A DNA stretch of 64,000 nt from Pseudobdellovibrionaceae bacterium (lineage in GTDB: Bacteria; Bdellovibrionota; Bdellovibrionia; Bdellovibrionales; JAMPXM01), in contig CANHQR010000003.1 of the NCBI GenBank assembly GCA_947462815.1, positions 33,710 through 97,709 of the forward strand, given 5' to 3'. Positions within the stretch are counted from its first letter, which is position 1; the number at the start of each line of letters is the position of its first letter. This document shows positions 24,242-32,053 of this stretch, piece by piece. The position numbers and the translations under genes were made by a program. Below the pieces are notes generated by a model. That model did no database searches. It worked only from the letters and a program-made list of their open reading frames with translations, and was not told the origin of the DNA.

Positions 24242-25453
24242 GTGAAATTGAAATCGCGACGTCATTTCATATGGACCTCAGCTATTTGGACATCGGGGGC
24301 CCTCGCAACAGCATGGGGAGTCCATCGCCTTTGGCCCCACCCTGAGCCGCCTCTTGCGACTCCCCTTGCCGACTCCGAGACAACTCGATTGTTTCTAGGC
24401 GCTAGCTACAAAACGCAAAAAGCGGCGCAATATGACCTGTCGTCGGCGGGGGCCTTCGCCTTTCGAATCGATGAGCGAGGCCGAAGGCTACAGCAATTTC
24501 CGATTTCGGTGCCCGCACACTCCGTGAATCCCATTCCCCACCTACCGCATCGCGCCCTCGCCGTTTCCAGCCGAACGGGACTTGCCTCCCTGATTGATTG
24601 GCGCGAGCAAAAAGAAGTGCGTCGACTCGAGCTTCCCGATGGTCATGTTCTCCAGGGACATGTCGTCTACCGCTCGCGTCCCGACGGAACATCGACGGCC
24701 CTGATCTCAGCTAGCCAACGTCGTGGCTCGCGAATGGCGCATGGCCGTCTCATTGAAGTGGAACTCGAAAACTTACAGATTGTGCAGTCGCATCCCCTCG
24801 AGGCTGGGTTCCCTCACGAGATGCTCGCGATCGGACATGACCACATCGTCATGGGGATGGCAGGCCTTCAGCGCAGCGGCTCTCGGTTTGGCGTCCATGA
24901 CGCCGTCTCAGGAAAAATCGAGAAACTGCCCAGCCTGTTTGAAATCGACGAATGGCGAGGCATGGCCCACTTCATCTTGATTCAAGATTCCTCCCCTTCT
25001 CAGACTTCGACCACCTTGCCGCGATGGAGCATCTGGAGCTCCAACACGCGTCGGTCACAGAAACTGGTGGATCCCGCGCTTGTCTTTTTGGATTTGCAGA
25101 GTCTGCGCGCGGATAAGTTCATGTTTCCCGATGAGCTTCGTCAGAGCGAACTCTTGAGCATGGTGTATCACCCGAATACCGGTCAGGTCTGGGGAACTCT
25201 ACCGGATCTCAACAAAGCTTTTGTCTTTGATGTCGACTCTCGGCGCTTGATCAAAGTTTTAGACTTCCCCTACAGAGTGACCTTTGCTGGACTTGGTGCA
25301 ACCGGTCCCCGAAACGTGATCCTCGGCGGTGGCGCGCACTTTTCCATCTGGGATGCCGAAAAGCTCGAGAAACTCGACGAACAAAGTCCACTCGCCATCA
25401 TCTCGCCAAGTGCCGAATTCAACATTTCGCACTTGCGTGAAGCGGCGAGCTGA
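24242..25453 (+). CDS. DUF1513-like exported beta-propeller protein
   Basis: A 403-residue protein with an N-terminal SRRHFIWTSAIWTSGALATAWGV segment split here by a basic Arg-Arg and a hydrophobic stretch, so export is likely and a Tat signal is possible. The rest resembles the DUF1513 (COG3490) family of periplasmic propeller-like proteins: ISVPAHSVNPIPHLPHRALAV, LIDWREQKEV, and FPHEMLAIGHDHIVMGMAGLQ. Some members sit next to iron-uptake lipoproteins, but no such gene is present here. The start is GTG at 24242 with AAGGAG upstream. It stands alone after a 195-bp gap and converges with the GT9 gene. Function is unknown. Confidence 0.65.
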   Translation: MKLKSRRHFIWTSAIWTSGALATAWGVHRLWPHPEPPLATPLADSETTRLFLGASYKTQKAAQYDLSSAGAFAFRIDERGRRLQQFPISVPAHSVNPIPHLPHRALAVSSRTGLASLIDWREQKEVRRLELPDGHVLQGHVVYRSRPDGTSTALISASQRRGSRMAHGRLIEVELENLQIVQSHPLEAGFPHEMLAIGHDHIVMGMAGLQRSGSRFGVHDAVSGKIEKLPSLFEIDEWRGMAHFILIQDSSPSQTSTTLPRWSIWSSNTRRSQKLVDPALVFLDLQSLRADKFMFPDELRQSELLSMVYHPNTGQVWGTLPDLNKAFVFDVDSRRLIKVLDFPYRVTFAGLGATGPRNVILGGGAHFSIWDAEKLEKLDEQSPLAIISPSAEFNISHLREAAS

Positions 25454-25464
25454 GCCCTCCACCC

Positions 25465-26568
25465 TCAACGAAGATGAGATGGAGAACCCATACTTCGCAC
25501 CTTCAGGTTCTCCCAAGTTCGTCGAACTTGCTCGACTTCAATCGATGCATAGGCCGCCTGCTCGCGCGCAAAAAGATCTTCAAGCTCCTGAGGCTCTTGT
25601 CCGCGTACATAAACATCATGGGGACCCACTGGCCCCCAAATTCGCGGATCAGCTCGACCCATGAGAGTCACAACAGGGCAGCCGGCCGAGGCCGCTACAA
25701 ATTGCATCGACGAGGTGTTGGTCAATAGACCTCGAGCCTGGGCCAATAATTGAAACAGCTCACCGATGGTTTGAGGCTGGACGATTCGAAAACGCTCTCC
25801 CGCAACCTCCCTCAACCATTCGGTTTCATGGGGTGCTCCCACGACAATCCATTTTTCATCAACAGGTCTCGCATACAGAAACTCTCGAAACTTCTGGCTC
25901 GGCCAGGCCTTTTCTCGCCGCGAGGAGGTGGGGTTGAGCACATTCACATCCGCAGAACCTGAGGAGGATGGATCGCGCATCGAATGTCGCATCGCCGGAA
26001 GGCCCAGAAGCCGCCAACGCGCAATTCCGGGAGACAACTTCACACTCCGCCGCAAATCGTCGGCTGAGGCCTCTGACCGAAATCGCGCCCAGCCCTTGCG
26101 AGCGGCATCGAGGATCAACAAAGGCACATCGCGCTCATGGAGCAGAGGGTCTTTACCATAGTGAGGAGCGGCGTGGGTGAAGAGCCAGGCCGCCCAAGGC
26201 GGCGCCATGCCCCATCTCTCGGAAACACCCTCACGCCAGGCCTCGATCGCGAAGCGAAGTGAGTCGACACGCGTGTCCACCACGACATCGCAATCGCTGA
26301 GCGCCTTTCGCAAATCTCCAAGGACACCTCGGCTCACCCAGGCCCCTGCTTCGACCTCAAATCTTTCGGGAGCCCCGCCCCGCCGCTCCACAGCTTCGAT
26401 CGCCACAAGACCCGGCCATGCCGCAGGTTGTAGAATCTCCGTCCAAAGCTTGGAGCCCACGACAACAAACTCGGCATCGGAGAACCTTTGCATGGCCTCC
26501 GCGAGGCCAGCCAGACCGACAACCAAGTCCCCTAAGGCTCCCACTCTGACCCATGCCACGCGGCGCAC
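25465..26568 (-). CDS. Glycosyltransferase family 9 (heptosyltransferase-like)
   Basis: A 367-residue GT9 protein. The N terminus VRRVAWVRVGALGDLVVGLA matches the family's RLGALGD motif that begins the acceptor domain. In the C-terminal half, VLNPTSSRREKAWPSQKF is the donor-binding region and LLTNTSSMQFVAASAGCPVVTLMG is the family's NTG/PTS-type active-site stretch. GT9 enzymes usually add heptose to the lipopolysaccharide inner core. The GTG at 26568, with GGGGG upstream, is chosen because it puts the motif at the N terminus; an upstream frame to 26634 would translate a short repeat region. It diverges from the wecE-like gene, with only 75 bp between starts. Confidence 0.85.
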   Translation of the reverse strand: MRRVAWVRVGALGDLVVGLAGLAEAMQRFSDAEFVVVGSKLWTEILQPAAWPGLVAIEAVERRGGAPERFEVEAGAWVSRGVLGDLRKALSDCDVVVDTRVDSLRFAIEAWREGVSERWGMAPPWAAWLFTHAAPHYGKDPLLHERDVPLLILDAARKGWARFRSEASADDLRRSVKLSPGIARWRLLGLPAMRHSMRDPSSSGSADVNVLNPTSSRREKAWPSQKFREFLYARPVDEKWIVVGAPHETEWLREVAGERFRIVQPQTIGELFQLLAQARGLLTNTSSMQFVAASAGCPVVTLMGRADPRIWGPVGPHDVYVRGQEPQELEDLFAREQAAYASIEVEQVRRTWENLKVRSMGSPSHLR

Positions 26569-26571
26569 AAA

Positions 26572-26637
26572 ACCCCCAGAAATCCTCGCCGAAAACTCGC
26601 CAAAAATCTCGCCAATCCGGCCAAATTCGCGCAAATT
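26572..26637. repeat. Degenerate 10-12-bp tandem repeat between divergent glycan genes
   Basis: About six imperfect units follow one another, for example CTCGCCGAAAA, CTCGCCAAAAAT, CTCGCCAATC, CGGCCAAATT and CGCGCAAATT. They fill nearly the whole 75-bp space between the start codons of the GT9 and WecE-type genes. No recognisable promoter boxes or Shine-Dalgarno sequence for the plus-strand gene are visible in the space. Confidence 0.5.
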
Positions 26638-26643
26638 CCCTTT

Positions 26644-27795
26644 ATGTCATCCAACCTCCTGCGCTTCAACCTTCCGTCGATCACCGAACGCGAGTGGGCT
26701 TATGTGCGTCAGTCGTTGGAGTCTCGACACCTCTCGGGCGACGGAGGGTTCACACATCAAGTGCATGCTTGGCTCAAGGACAACACTCGCTCCGCGCATG
26801 CTTTGTTCGTTCACTCCTGCACCGCCGCACTCGAAATGTCGGCTCTGCTTTGTAATCTCAAACCTGGCGACGAAGTCATCATGCCGAGCTTCACATTCGT
26901 TTCCACAGCGAACGCTGTGGTTTTGCGAGGGGCCCAACCCGTCTTTGTCGACATTCGTCCCGACACTCTGAACATCGACGAAAACAAAATTGAAGCCGCC
27001 ATCACGCCGAAGACTAAAGCCATCTTTGTCGTACATTACGCAGGTGTCGCCTGTGAGATGGACAGCATTCTCGCTCTCGCCGAGCGACATAAACTCAAAG
27101 TTGTCGAAGACGCGGCTCAGGGCCTCATGGCGAAGTACAAAGGGCGCGCTCTCGGCGCCATGGGCGACTTCGGCTGCCTGAGCTTTCATGAAACAAAGAA
27201 TCTCGTCAGCGGTGAGGGGGGAGCCCTATTGGTTCGCCATGAAGAACTCGCCCTTCGAGCTGAGATTCTTCGCGAGAAAGGGACCAACCGTTCGCAGTTT
27301 TTTCGCGGCCAGGTCGACAAGTACACTTGGGTTGACGTGGGCTCGTCGTACCTTCCCAGTGATCTCCTCGCCGCGCTTCTGATGGCTCAACTCGAGCGCG
27401 CCCAAGAAATCACCCAACAGCGTTTGAAAGTTTGGGAGATCTACCATAGGGAATTCATCAGTCTCGAGCGCCATGGCGTCCGGCGCCCTTTTGTACCATC
27501 AAACTGTGAGCACAACGCCCACATGTACTACCTCATCACGAATTCGCTCGAGGAACGCACGCATTTGATTCAGTTCCTCAAAGATCTCAAGATCCAAGCT
27601 CCCTTCCACTACGTTCCCTTGCACACGAGCCCCGCGGGCCGGCGCTTCTCACGAGCTCACGGTCAGCTCACACAGACCGAGCAACTCTCGGATCGCTTGG
27701 TCCGTCTGCCACTTCACGCCGAGCTGCGAGCCGAAGATCAAGCGCGGATCACCCAAGCCGTTCACGACTTCTACCAAAAAACCTTCCCGTCATGA
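26644..27795 (+). CDS. wecE: dTDP-4-amino-4,6-dideoxygalactose transaminase (WecE/RffA type)
   Basis: A 383-residue DegT/DnrJ/EryC1-family aminotransferase. Lys185 in FHETKNLVSGEGGALLV is the PLP-binding lysine and its surroundings match WecE rather than other sugar aminotransferases; VVEDAAQG holds the Asp that contacts the cofactor nitrogen. GDEVIMPSFTFVSTANA and HYAGVACEMD agree. It converts dTDP-4-keto-6-deoxyglucose to dTDP-4-amino-4,6-dideoxygalactose (Fuc4N precursor) using glutamate. It overlaps the following glycosyltransferase by 4 bp (ATGA), so the two are coupled. The dTDP-sugar synthesis genes rmlA and rmlB are not in this locus. Confidence 0.85.
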   Translation: MSSNLLRFNLPSITEREWAYVRQSLESRHLSGDGGFTHQVHAWLKDNTRSAHALFVHSCTAALEMSALLCNLKPGDEVIMPSFTFVSTANAVVLRGAQPVFVDIRPDTLNIDENKIEAAITPKTKAIFVVHYAGVACEMDSILALAERHKLKVVEDAAQGLMAKYKGRALGAMGDFGCLSFHETKNLVSGEGGALLVRHEELALRAEILREKGTNRSQFFRGQVDKYTWVDVGSSYLPSDLLAALLMAQLERAQEITQQRLKVWEIYHREFISLERHGVRRPFVPSNCEHNAHMYYLITNSLEERTHLIQFLKDLKIQAPFHYVPLHTSPAGRRFSRAHGQLTQTEQLSDRLVRLPLHAELRAEDQARITQAVHDFYQKTFPS

Positions 27796-28940
27796 GACGA
27801 ATTCTGCACATCTCGACAGGGCCAAGCTTCTCTGGCGCCGAAGCCTACGCCTTGCAGACGGCGCTCTTTCAAAAGCAGCGCGGACATGATGTGCACTTTT
27901 TCACAGCTGGCTCAACCGCTCTCGCCGCGAAGGCTCAGATTGAACAACTGGAAGTTCACACCCTTTGGCCTGACCTCAAGTTTGATGTTCTCCATCTGCA
28001 CTCCACTCAAGAACTCAAGGCCTTTTGGTGGCGAATTGCCGCTCGAAAACTCGTCGCTCGCTTTGACCGCAGCGCTTTGGTGCGACGGCCATTGATCATT
28101 CTCCAACCTCACATTTGGATTGATCATTCCAAACGAGACCCGCTCCACTCCATTCCTTACTCGCAAGTTGATCTCGTATTGGCTTCGTCTCGTCCTCACC
28201 TCGAAACTCTTAAGAGGTATCTGCCCGTTCCTTCCGCTCGTTTTGCGCTCCTTCCCTATGGTCGAGATCTCACCAAGATCCAAAGCGAACTCATGGAGCG
28301 TCCGGCCGCACGATCTGCACTCCAACTTCCACATGATGCCCTCGTGATCGGTGCTGTGGGCCGAGTTGACGCCGGCAAAGGTACGAGGGAATTTTTCGCT
28401 GCTGCACAGTCTTTGTCGGCGCGTGACCCTCGCCTGCACTTTGTATGGATTGGCGCTCCGACCAGCGATGACCCCAAAGCCGTGCGACTGCACGACGAAC
28501 TCACCGAGACTCTCCGCCACTCTCCGACACGCCATCAACTGCACATGCCCGGCGCTCTGCCGCAATCCTACAAGTATCTCCACGCCTTCGACTTAAACGT
28601 GCTTCCCACTTACAAAGAGTGCTTCGCGCTGTCTCTTCTCGAGGCGATGGCGGCGGGCGTTCCCTCTCTCGCGACGAGCTCGGGTGGGTCTCCTGAAGTG
28701 ATTCGCGAAGGTGAAACAGGTTGGCTTTTCGAACCGCGCTCCACATCTTCTCTGATCTCGAGCCTCGAACGCGCACTGCAAGACTCAACATCCTGGCACC
28801 ATCTCGCGAAAACCGCGCAAGCTCTTGTTCGAGAGAAACATGACTTACCCTTCGTTCAACAACAGCTCGAAAATCTGCTCACCACTCACTTGCTCAATCT
28901 CCGAACCCACGGTCAAGCTGCGAGCAAAATCGAAACATGA
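27792..28940 (+). CDS. Glycosyltransferase family 4 protein
   Basis: A 382-residue GT-B enzyme. MRRILHISTGPSFSGAEAYA is the acceptor-side Gly-rich loop. Later stretches are VIGAVGRVDAGKGTREFFAA and ECFALSLLEAMAAGVPSLAT, the latter matching the GT4 EX7E donor-binding motif with ETGWLFEP after it. It overlaps both its upstream aminotransferase (ATGA) and its downstream membrane protein (ATGA), so all three are made together. A reasonable inference is transfer of the amino sugar made by the upstream enzyme or of a neighbouring residue in the same glycan. Confidence 0.87.
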   Translation: MRRILHISTGPSFSGAEAYALQTALFQKQRGHDVHFFTAGSTALAAKAQIEQLEVHTLWPDLKFDVLHLHSTQELKAFWWRIAARKLVARFDRSALVRRPLIILQPHIWIDHSKRDPLHSIPYSQVDLVLASSRPHLETLKRYLPVPSARFALLPYGRDLTKIQSELMERPAARSALQLPHDALVIGAVGRVDAGKGTREFFAAAQSLSARDPRLHFVWIGAPTSDDPKAVRLHDELTETLRHSPTRHQLHMPGALPQSYKYLHAFDLNVLPTYKECFALSLLEAMAAGVPSLATSSGGSPEVIREGETGWLFEPRSTSSLISSLERALQDSTSWHHLAKTAQALVREKHDLPFVQQQLENLLTTHLLNLRTHGQAASKIET

Positions 28941-30232
28941 AACTCCGGCATGCGATTTTCTTTGTTTGGGTTTGGGTTCTTCTGGCCGGATTCATTCGCG
29001 AGGGCGATCTGCGTGCCTACGGACTCCAGCTGGCTGGAGCCGAGGCACTGGTGGATCGAGGAGCACTCGAGCTCGGTCATTCCGCCGTTCCGGAACTGAA
29101 TCCTCAAGGCGACGTCTTCGCTCACAACTCCTCACTGCATCCCGCCAAGCAACCGGGTCAATTCTTTTGGAGTGCGGCGGCTTACGCAATCGTGAAGACT
29201 CTGGGACCAAGCTTCGCTGAGCAATTCATAACCGCAGCCGCCTGGACAACTTGGCTCTCGGGCACTCTGGCGGTGGCGCTGATCGCCCTCGGCCTGCTCA
29301 TCATCTTTGAGCAACTCACCCCCACGCGCCAAGGCCTCAACCTCACACTCGCCCTGCTCACTATTCTCGGGACGCCACTTTGGGTTTATAGCGGTGTCGC
29401 CCATCACGACACGATGGCGATGTGTTTTGTGACATGGGCCTTCCTCGCCTGGCTCAATTCCCGTTTGATCACGGCTTCATTTCTACTCGCTGTCAGCACC
29501 TTCTTTTCCCTGCTCGTCGCACCCGGGGTGTTGGGCATCGCAGCTCTCGTCCTATGGCACTCGCGGCGCGATCTTGGAATCTTGATCAAGTTCCTCGTCG
29601 GCTTCATTCCGGGCCTCGCACCGAACTTGTTCTACAACTGGCTCACCTTCGGCTCTCCATGGATGCCGGCCAATATCGCCGGCGACTATGCTGACACCTA
29701 TTTCAAACCTTCACTCGCCAACCTCGTGGACAAACTCATCACGTATTTTGGCTGGGGCGAGCTCAGTCTTTGGGTCTATGCGCCGTTGACAGGTGCGGCC
29801 GTCTTGATTGCAGCTCGCCATCTCGCGCCGCAAGCCAAACTTCTGGAGCTGATCCGCTTGAAGTTCGCATTTCTCGGACCGATCCTCCTGTACATCGTCG
29901 GCATGGAGACCATCGGACACTGTCAGTTTGGTGCACGCTACCTCATGCCGATTTATGTGCTGAGCCTAATCGGACTGGCGCATGCGTCTCACCGCGTGCT
30001 TCTCGCACTTTCACCGCTCGCGATTTGGAGTGTTGCCTCGAACTATGCGGGCGCCCAAAGCGGCAGCATGCGCTGTGATCTTTCGCACTTTCTGAATTTT
30101 CAATACTGGAATTCACAAATCGCGGCAGACGTGTTTCCAGCGCGAGGCCCCGCTCTCTGGTTGAGCCTCATCATCCTAAGCCTCGCACTCAGCCTTTGCT
30201 GGCGAGCTCCGCGACTCTTCAAGCGCTCGTAA
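28937..30232 (+). CDS. Polytopic membrane protein, GT-C glycosyltransferase-like
   Basis: A 431-residue protein with about ten hydrophobic segments, for example AIFFVWVWVLLAGF, GTLAVALIALGLLIIF, FLLAVSTFFSLLVAPGVLGIAALVL and a C-terminal LWLSLIILSLALSLCW. A luminal first loop holds acidic and His residues (LNPQGDVFAHNSSLHPAKQPG), and LVGFIPGLAPNLFYNWLTFGSPW resembles a stretch often annotated in GT39-type or uncharacterised glycan membrane proteins. It overlaps the GT4 gene by 4 bp, which ties it to the same pathway. It ends 2 bp before the convergent aminotransferase gene. Enzymatic activity is not proven by the visible motifs. Confidence 0.6.
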   Translation: MKLRHAIFFVWVWVLLAGFIREGDLRAYGLQLAGAEALVDRGALELGHSAVPELNPQGDVFAHNSSLHPAKQPGQFFWSAAAYAIVKTLGPSFAEQFITAAAWTTWLSGTLAVALIALGLLIIFEQLTPTRQGLNLTLALLTILGTPLWVYSGVAHHDTMAMCFVTWAFLAWLNSRLITASFLLAVSTFFSLLVAPGVLGIAALVLWHSRRDLGILIKFLVGFIPGLAPNLFYNWLTFGSPWMPANIAGDYADTYFKPSLANLVDKLITYFGWGELSLWVYAPLTGAAVLIAARHLAPQAKLLELIRLKFAFLGPILLYIVGMETIGHCQFGARYLMPIYVLSLIGLAHASHRVLLALSPLAIWSVASNYAGAQSGSMRCDLSHFLNFQYWNSQIAADVFPARGPALWLSLIILSLALSLCWRAPRLFKRS

Positions 30233-30234
30233 AA

Positions 30235-31356
30235 TCAGAGCACAGCTTTTTTCACAGCCTCGATCACACGCTCGACATGTTCCATCGGCATATCCGCGTA
30301 CAGCGGCAGACTGATGCACTTCGCACTCACGCGCTCTGCGACCGGGCAATGATAAAGAGCCTTCAAATCTGCATAGACGGGCTGATGATGAAGGGGCGAA
30401 GGATAGTGCACAGATGTCGGCACTCCCAACTCTTTAAGCCTAGCCGCAAACGCGTCTCGATCATCGACCAAGACCGTATATTGAGCCCACACCGAATCAC
30501 GCCCTGAGCGAACTACAGGAATAATCAACTTCGGCGCCAAACCACTCAACCCCGCCGAATACCGGGCCGCGACCTTCTGTCGCTGCTCAATTTCCCACGG
30601 ATAGCGTTTCAGTTTTTCAGTCAAAACTGTGCACTGCAAAGTGTCCAAGCGACCATTGATGCCGAGCTCCGTATGATGATAGCGAGCCGACTGCCCATGC
30701 ACGCGAATCCGTGACATACGCTCAAACATACCTTGGTCATCCGTGAAGACCGCTCCCCCATCCCCGTAACATCCGAGCGGCTTCGCGGGAAAGAATGATG
30801 TCGCACCGATTCGCCCCAAAGCGCCGGACCGCTTCGTGCCCGCCGCCTCGTAGCGAGCGCCAAAGCTTTGAGCGGCGTCTTCAACCACCGTGATTCCGTA
30901 CTTTGCCGCGATCACTTCGATTTCGCGGAAATCAGCCGGCTGCCCATAGAGCGACACAGGCATGATGACCTTGGTGCGAGGCGTGATGGCCATCTCGATC
31001 TTGGCCGGATCCAAGTTGTAAGAGACATCCTCAATATCAACAAAGACGGGCTTTGCCCCCACCAAAGAGATCACTTCAGCCGTGGCAAAAAAGGAGAAGG
31101 GAGTCGTGATGACTTCGTCTCCCGGCCCTACCCCCAAGGCCATGAGCGCCATCATCAAGGCGTCCGTACCACTGGCCGCCGTGAGACAAAACTTGGAACC
31201 CGTAAATTCTGCCAAGGCCTTCTCGCACTCCACCACTTCCGGTCCTAAAATGAACTGACCATGATTCAACACGGTCTGGATCCGAGCATTGATCTCTTTT
31301 TCCATCGCCCGGTATTGTGGCTTGAGATCCAAGTAGGGAAGTGAGTTCACTGACAT
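30235..31356 (-). CDS. DegT/DnrJ/EryC1/StrS sugar aminotransferase (WbpE-like)
   Basis: A 373-residue PLP enzyme distinct from the WecE-type one nearby. FFPAKPLGCYGDGGAVFTDD contains the PLP lysine, VVEDAAQSFGARY the Asp contacting PLP, and PGDEVITTPFSFFATAEV the phosphate-binding area. The PLDLKPQY start and the PAKPLG(C/A)YGD active site resemble WbpE/WlbC enzymes that aminate UDP-2-acetamido-3-keto-uronic acids. AAGGAG is placed six bases before the ATG. It is transcribed alone, converging on the membrane-protein gene and diverging from TIGR03546. It likely supplies a second amino sugar for a surface polysaccharide, but its exact substrate is undetermined. Confidence 0.83.
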   Translation of the reverse strand: MSVNSLPYLDLKPQYRAMEKEINARIQTVLNHGQFILGPEVVECEKALAEFTGSKFCLTAASGTDALMMALMALGVGPGDEVITTPFSFFATAEVISLVGAKPVFVDIEDVSYNLDPAKIEMAITPRTKVIMPVSLYGQPADFREIEVIAAKYGITVVEDAAQSFGARYEAAGTKRSGALGRIGATSFFPAKPLGCYGDGGAVFTDDQGMFERMSRIRVHGQSARYHHTELGINGRLDTLQCTVLTEKLKRYPWEIEQRQKVAARYSAGLSGLAPKLIIPVVRSGRDSVWAQYTVLVDDRDAFAARLKELGVPTSVHYPSPLHHQPVYADLKALYHCPVAERVSAKCISLPLYADMPMEHVERVIEAVKKAVL

Positions 31357-31516
31357 TCGAGGCTCCTTCGCTAAGGGTACACACGTCCGTTTCTCGAGAA
31401 CGCCTTAGCGAAACCAAAGTCTCGCCGTTCCTCACTTCAGTCAACGCATCGCAACGCGCCTCGTCCGAGTCCCGCGAACTCGCTAGCCTTTCCACTCATC
31501 CGCGAAGAGGTACAGC

Positions 31517-32041
31517 ATGACGTTTTTGCTCAAGCAGATCTTCGGTTTTCTTAAACTCCTCAACTCCGACAAGGGCACTAACCAGATTGCCGCCGGCATT
31601 GCTTGCGGCCTGATCTTGGGCTTCGCGCCGGCACTTTCGCTTCAAACCTTACTCGTCATCACGGTGTTGTTCTTTTTTCGAATCCAAATCGGCGCCGCGA
31701 CGATCTTCGCATTCTTCTTTTCCTTCATCGCGTGGATCCTCGACCCCCTTCACCACGCGATCGGCCAGGCCGTGCTCGAAAACGAAAGCCTGACGCCGCT
31801 GTTTACGGAAATGTACAATATGCCGTTGGTGCCCCTGACTCGTTTCAATAATTCGATCGTCATGGGCTCCGGCCTGGTCGCGATTGCGCTTTCGCCGATC
31901 GTGTTCTTCGCTTCGCGCATCGCCATTGCCAAATACCGTGAAGCCGTCGTGGCGCGCTTTCAACAGACCAAATTCTGGAAGGCCGTCCAAGCGACTAGCC
32001 TCTACAAGTTCTACGCGACCTACGACCAACTCTACGGCTAA
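31517..32041 (+). CDS. TIGR03546 family inner-membrane protein
   Basis: A 174-residue protein with two hydrophobic blocks, IAAGIACGLILGFAPALSLQTLLVITVLFF split across residues 25-55 and a second around IFAFFFSFIAWILD, plus a third near VMGSGLVAIALSPIVFFA. The Gly-x-Ala-Pro pattern in the first is shared with DUF2062-type proteins. It fits TIGR03546, an uncharacterised family that accompanies TIGR03545, and the TIGR03545 protein does follow 12 bp later. A promoter and GAAGAGG upstream of the ATG serve both. Function is unknown. Confidence 0.75.
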   Translation: MTFLLKQIFGFLKLLNSDKGTNQIAAGIACGLILGFAPALSLQTLLVITVLFFFRIQIGAATIFAFFFSFIAWILDPLHHAIGQAVLENESLTPLFTEMYNMPLVPLTRFNNSIVMGSGLVAIALSPIVFFASRIAIAKYREAVVARFQQTKFWKAVQATSLYKFYATYDQLYG

Positions 32042-32053
32042 GGAGTCCAAGCC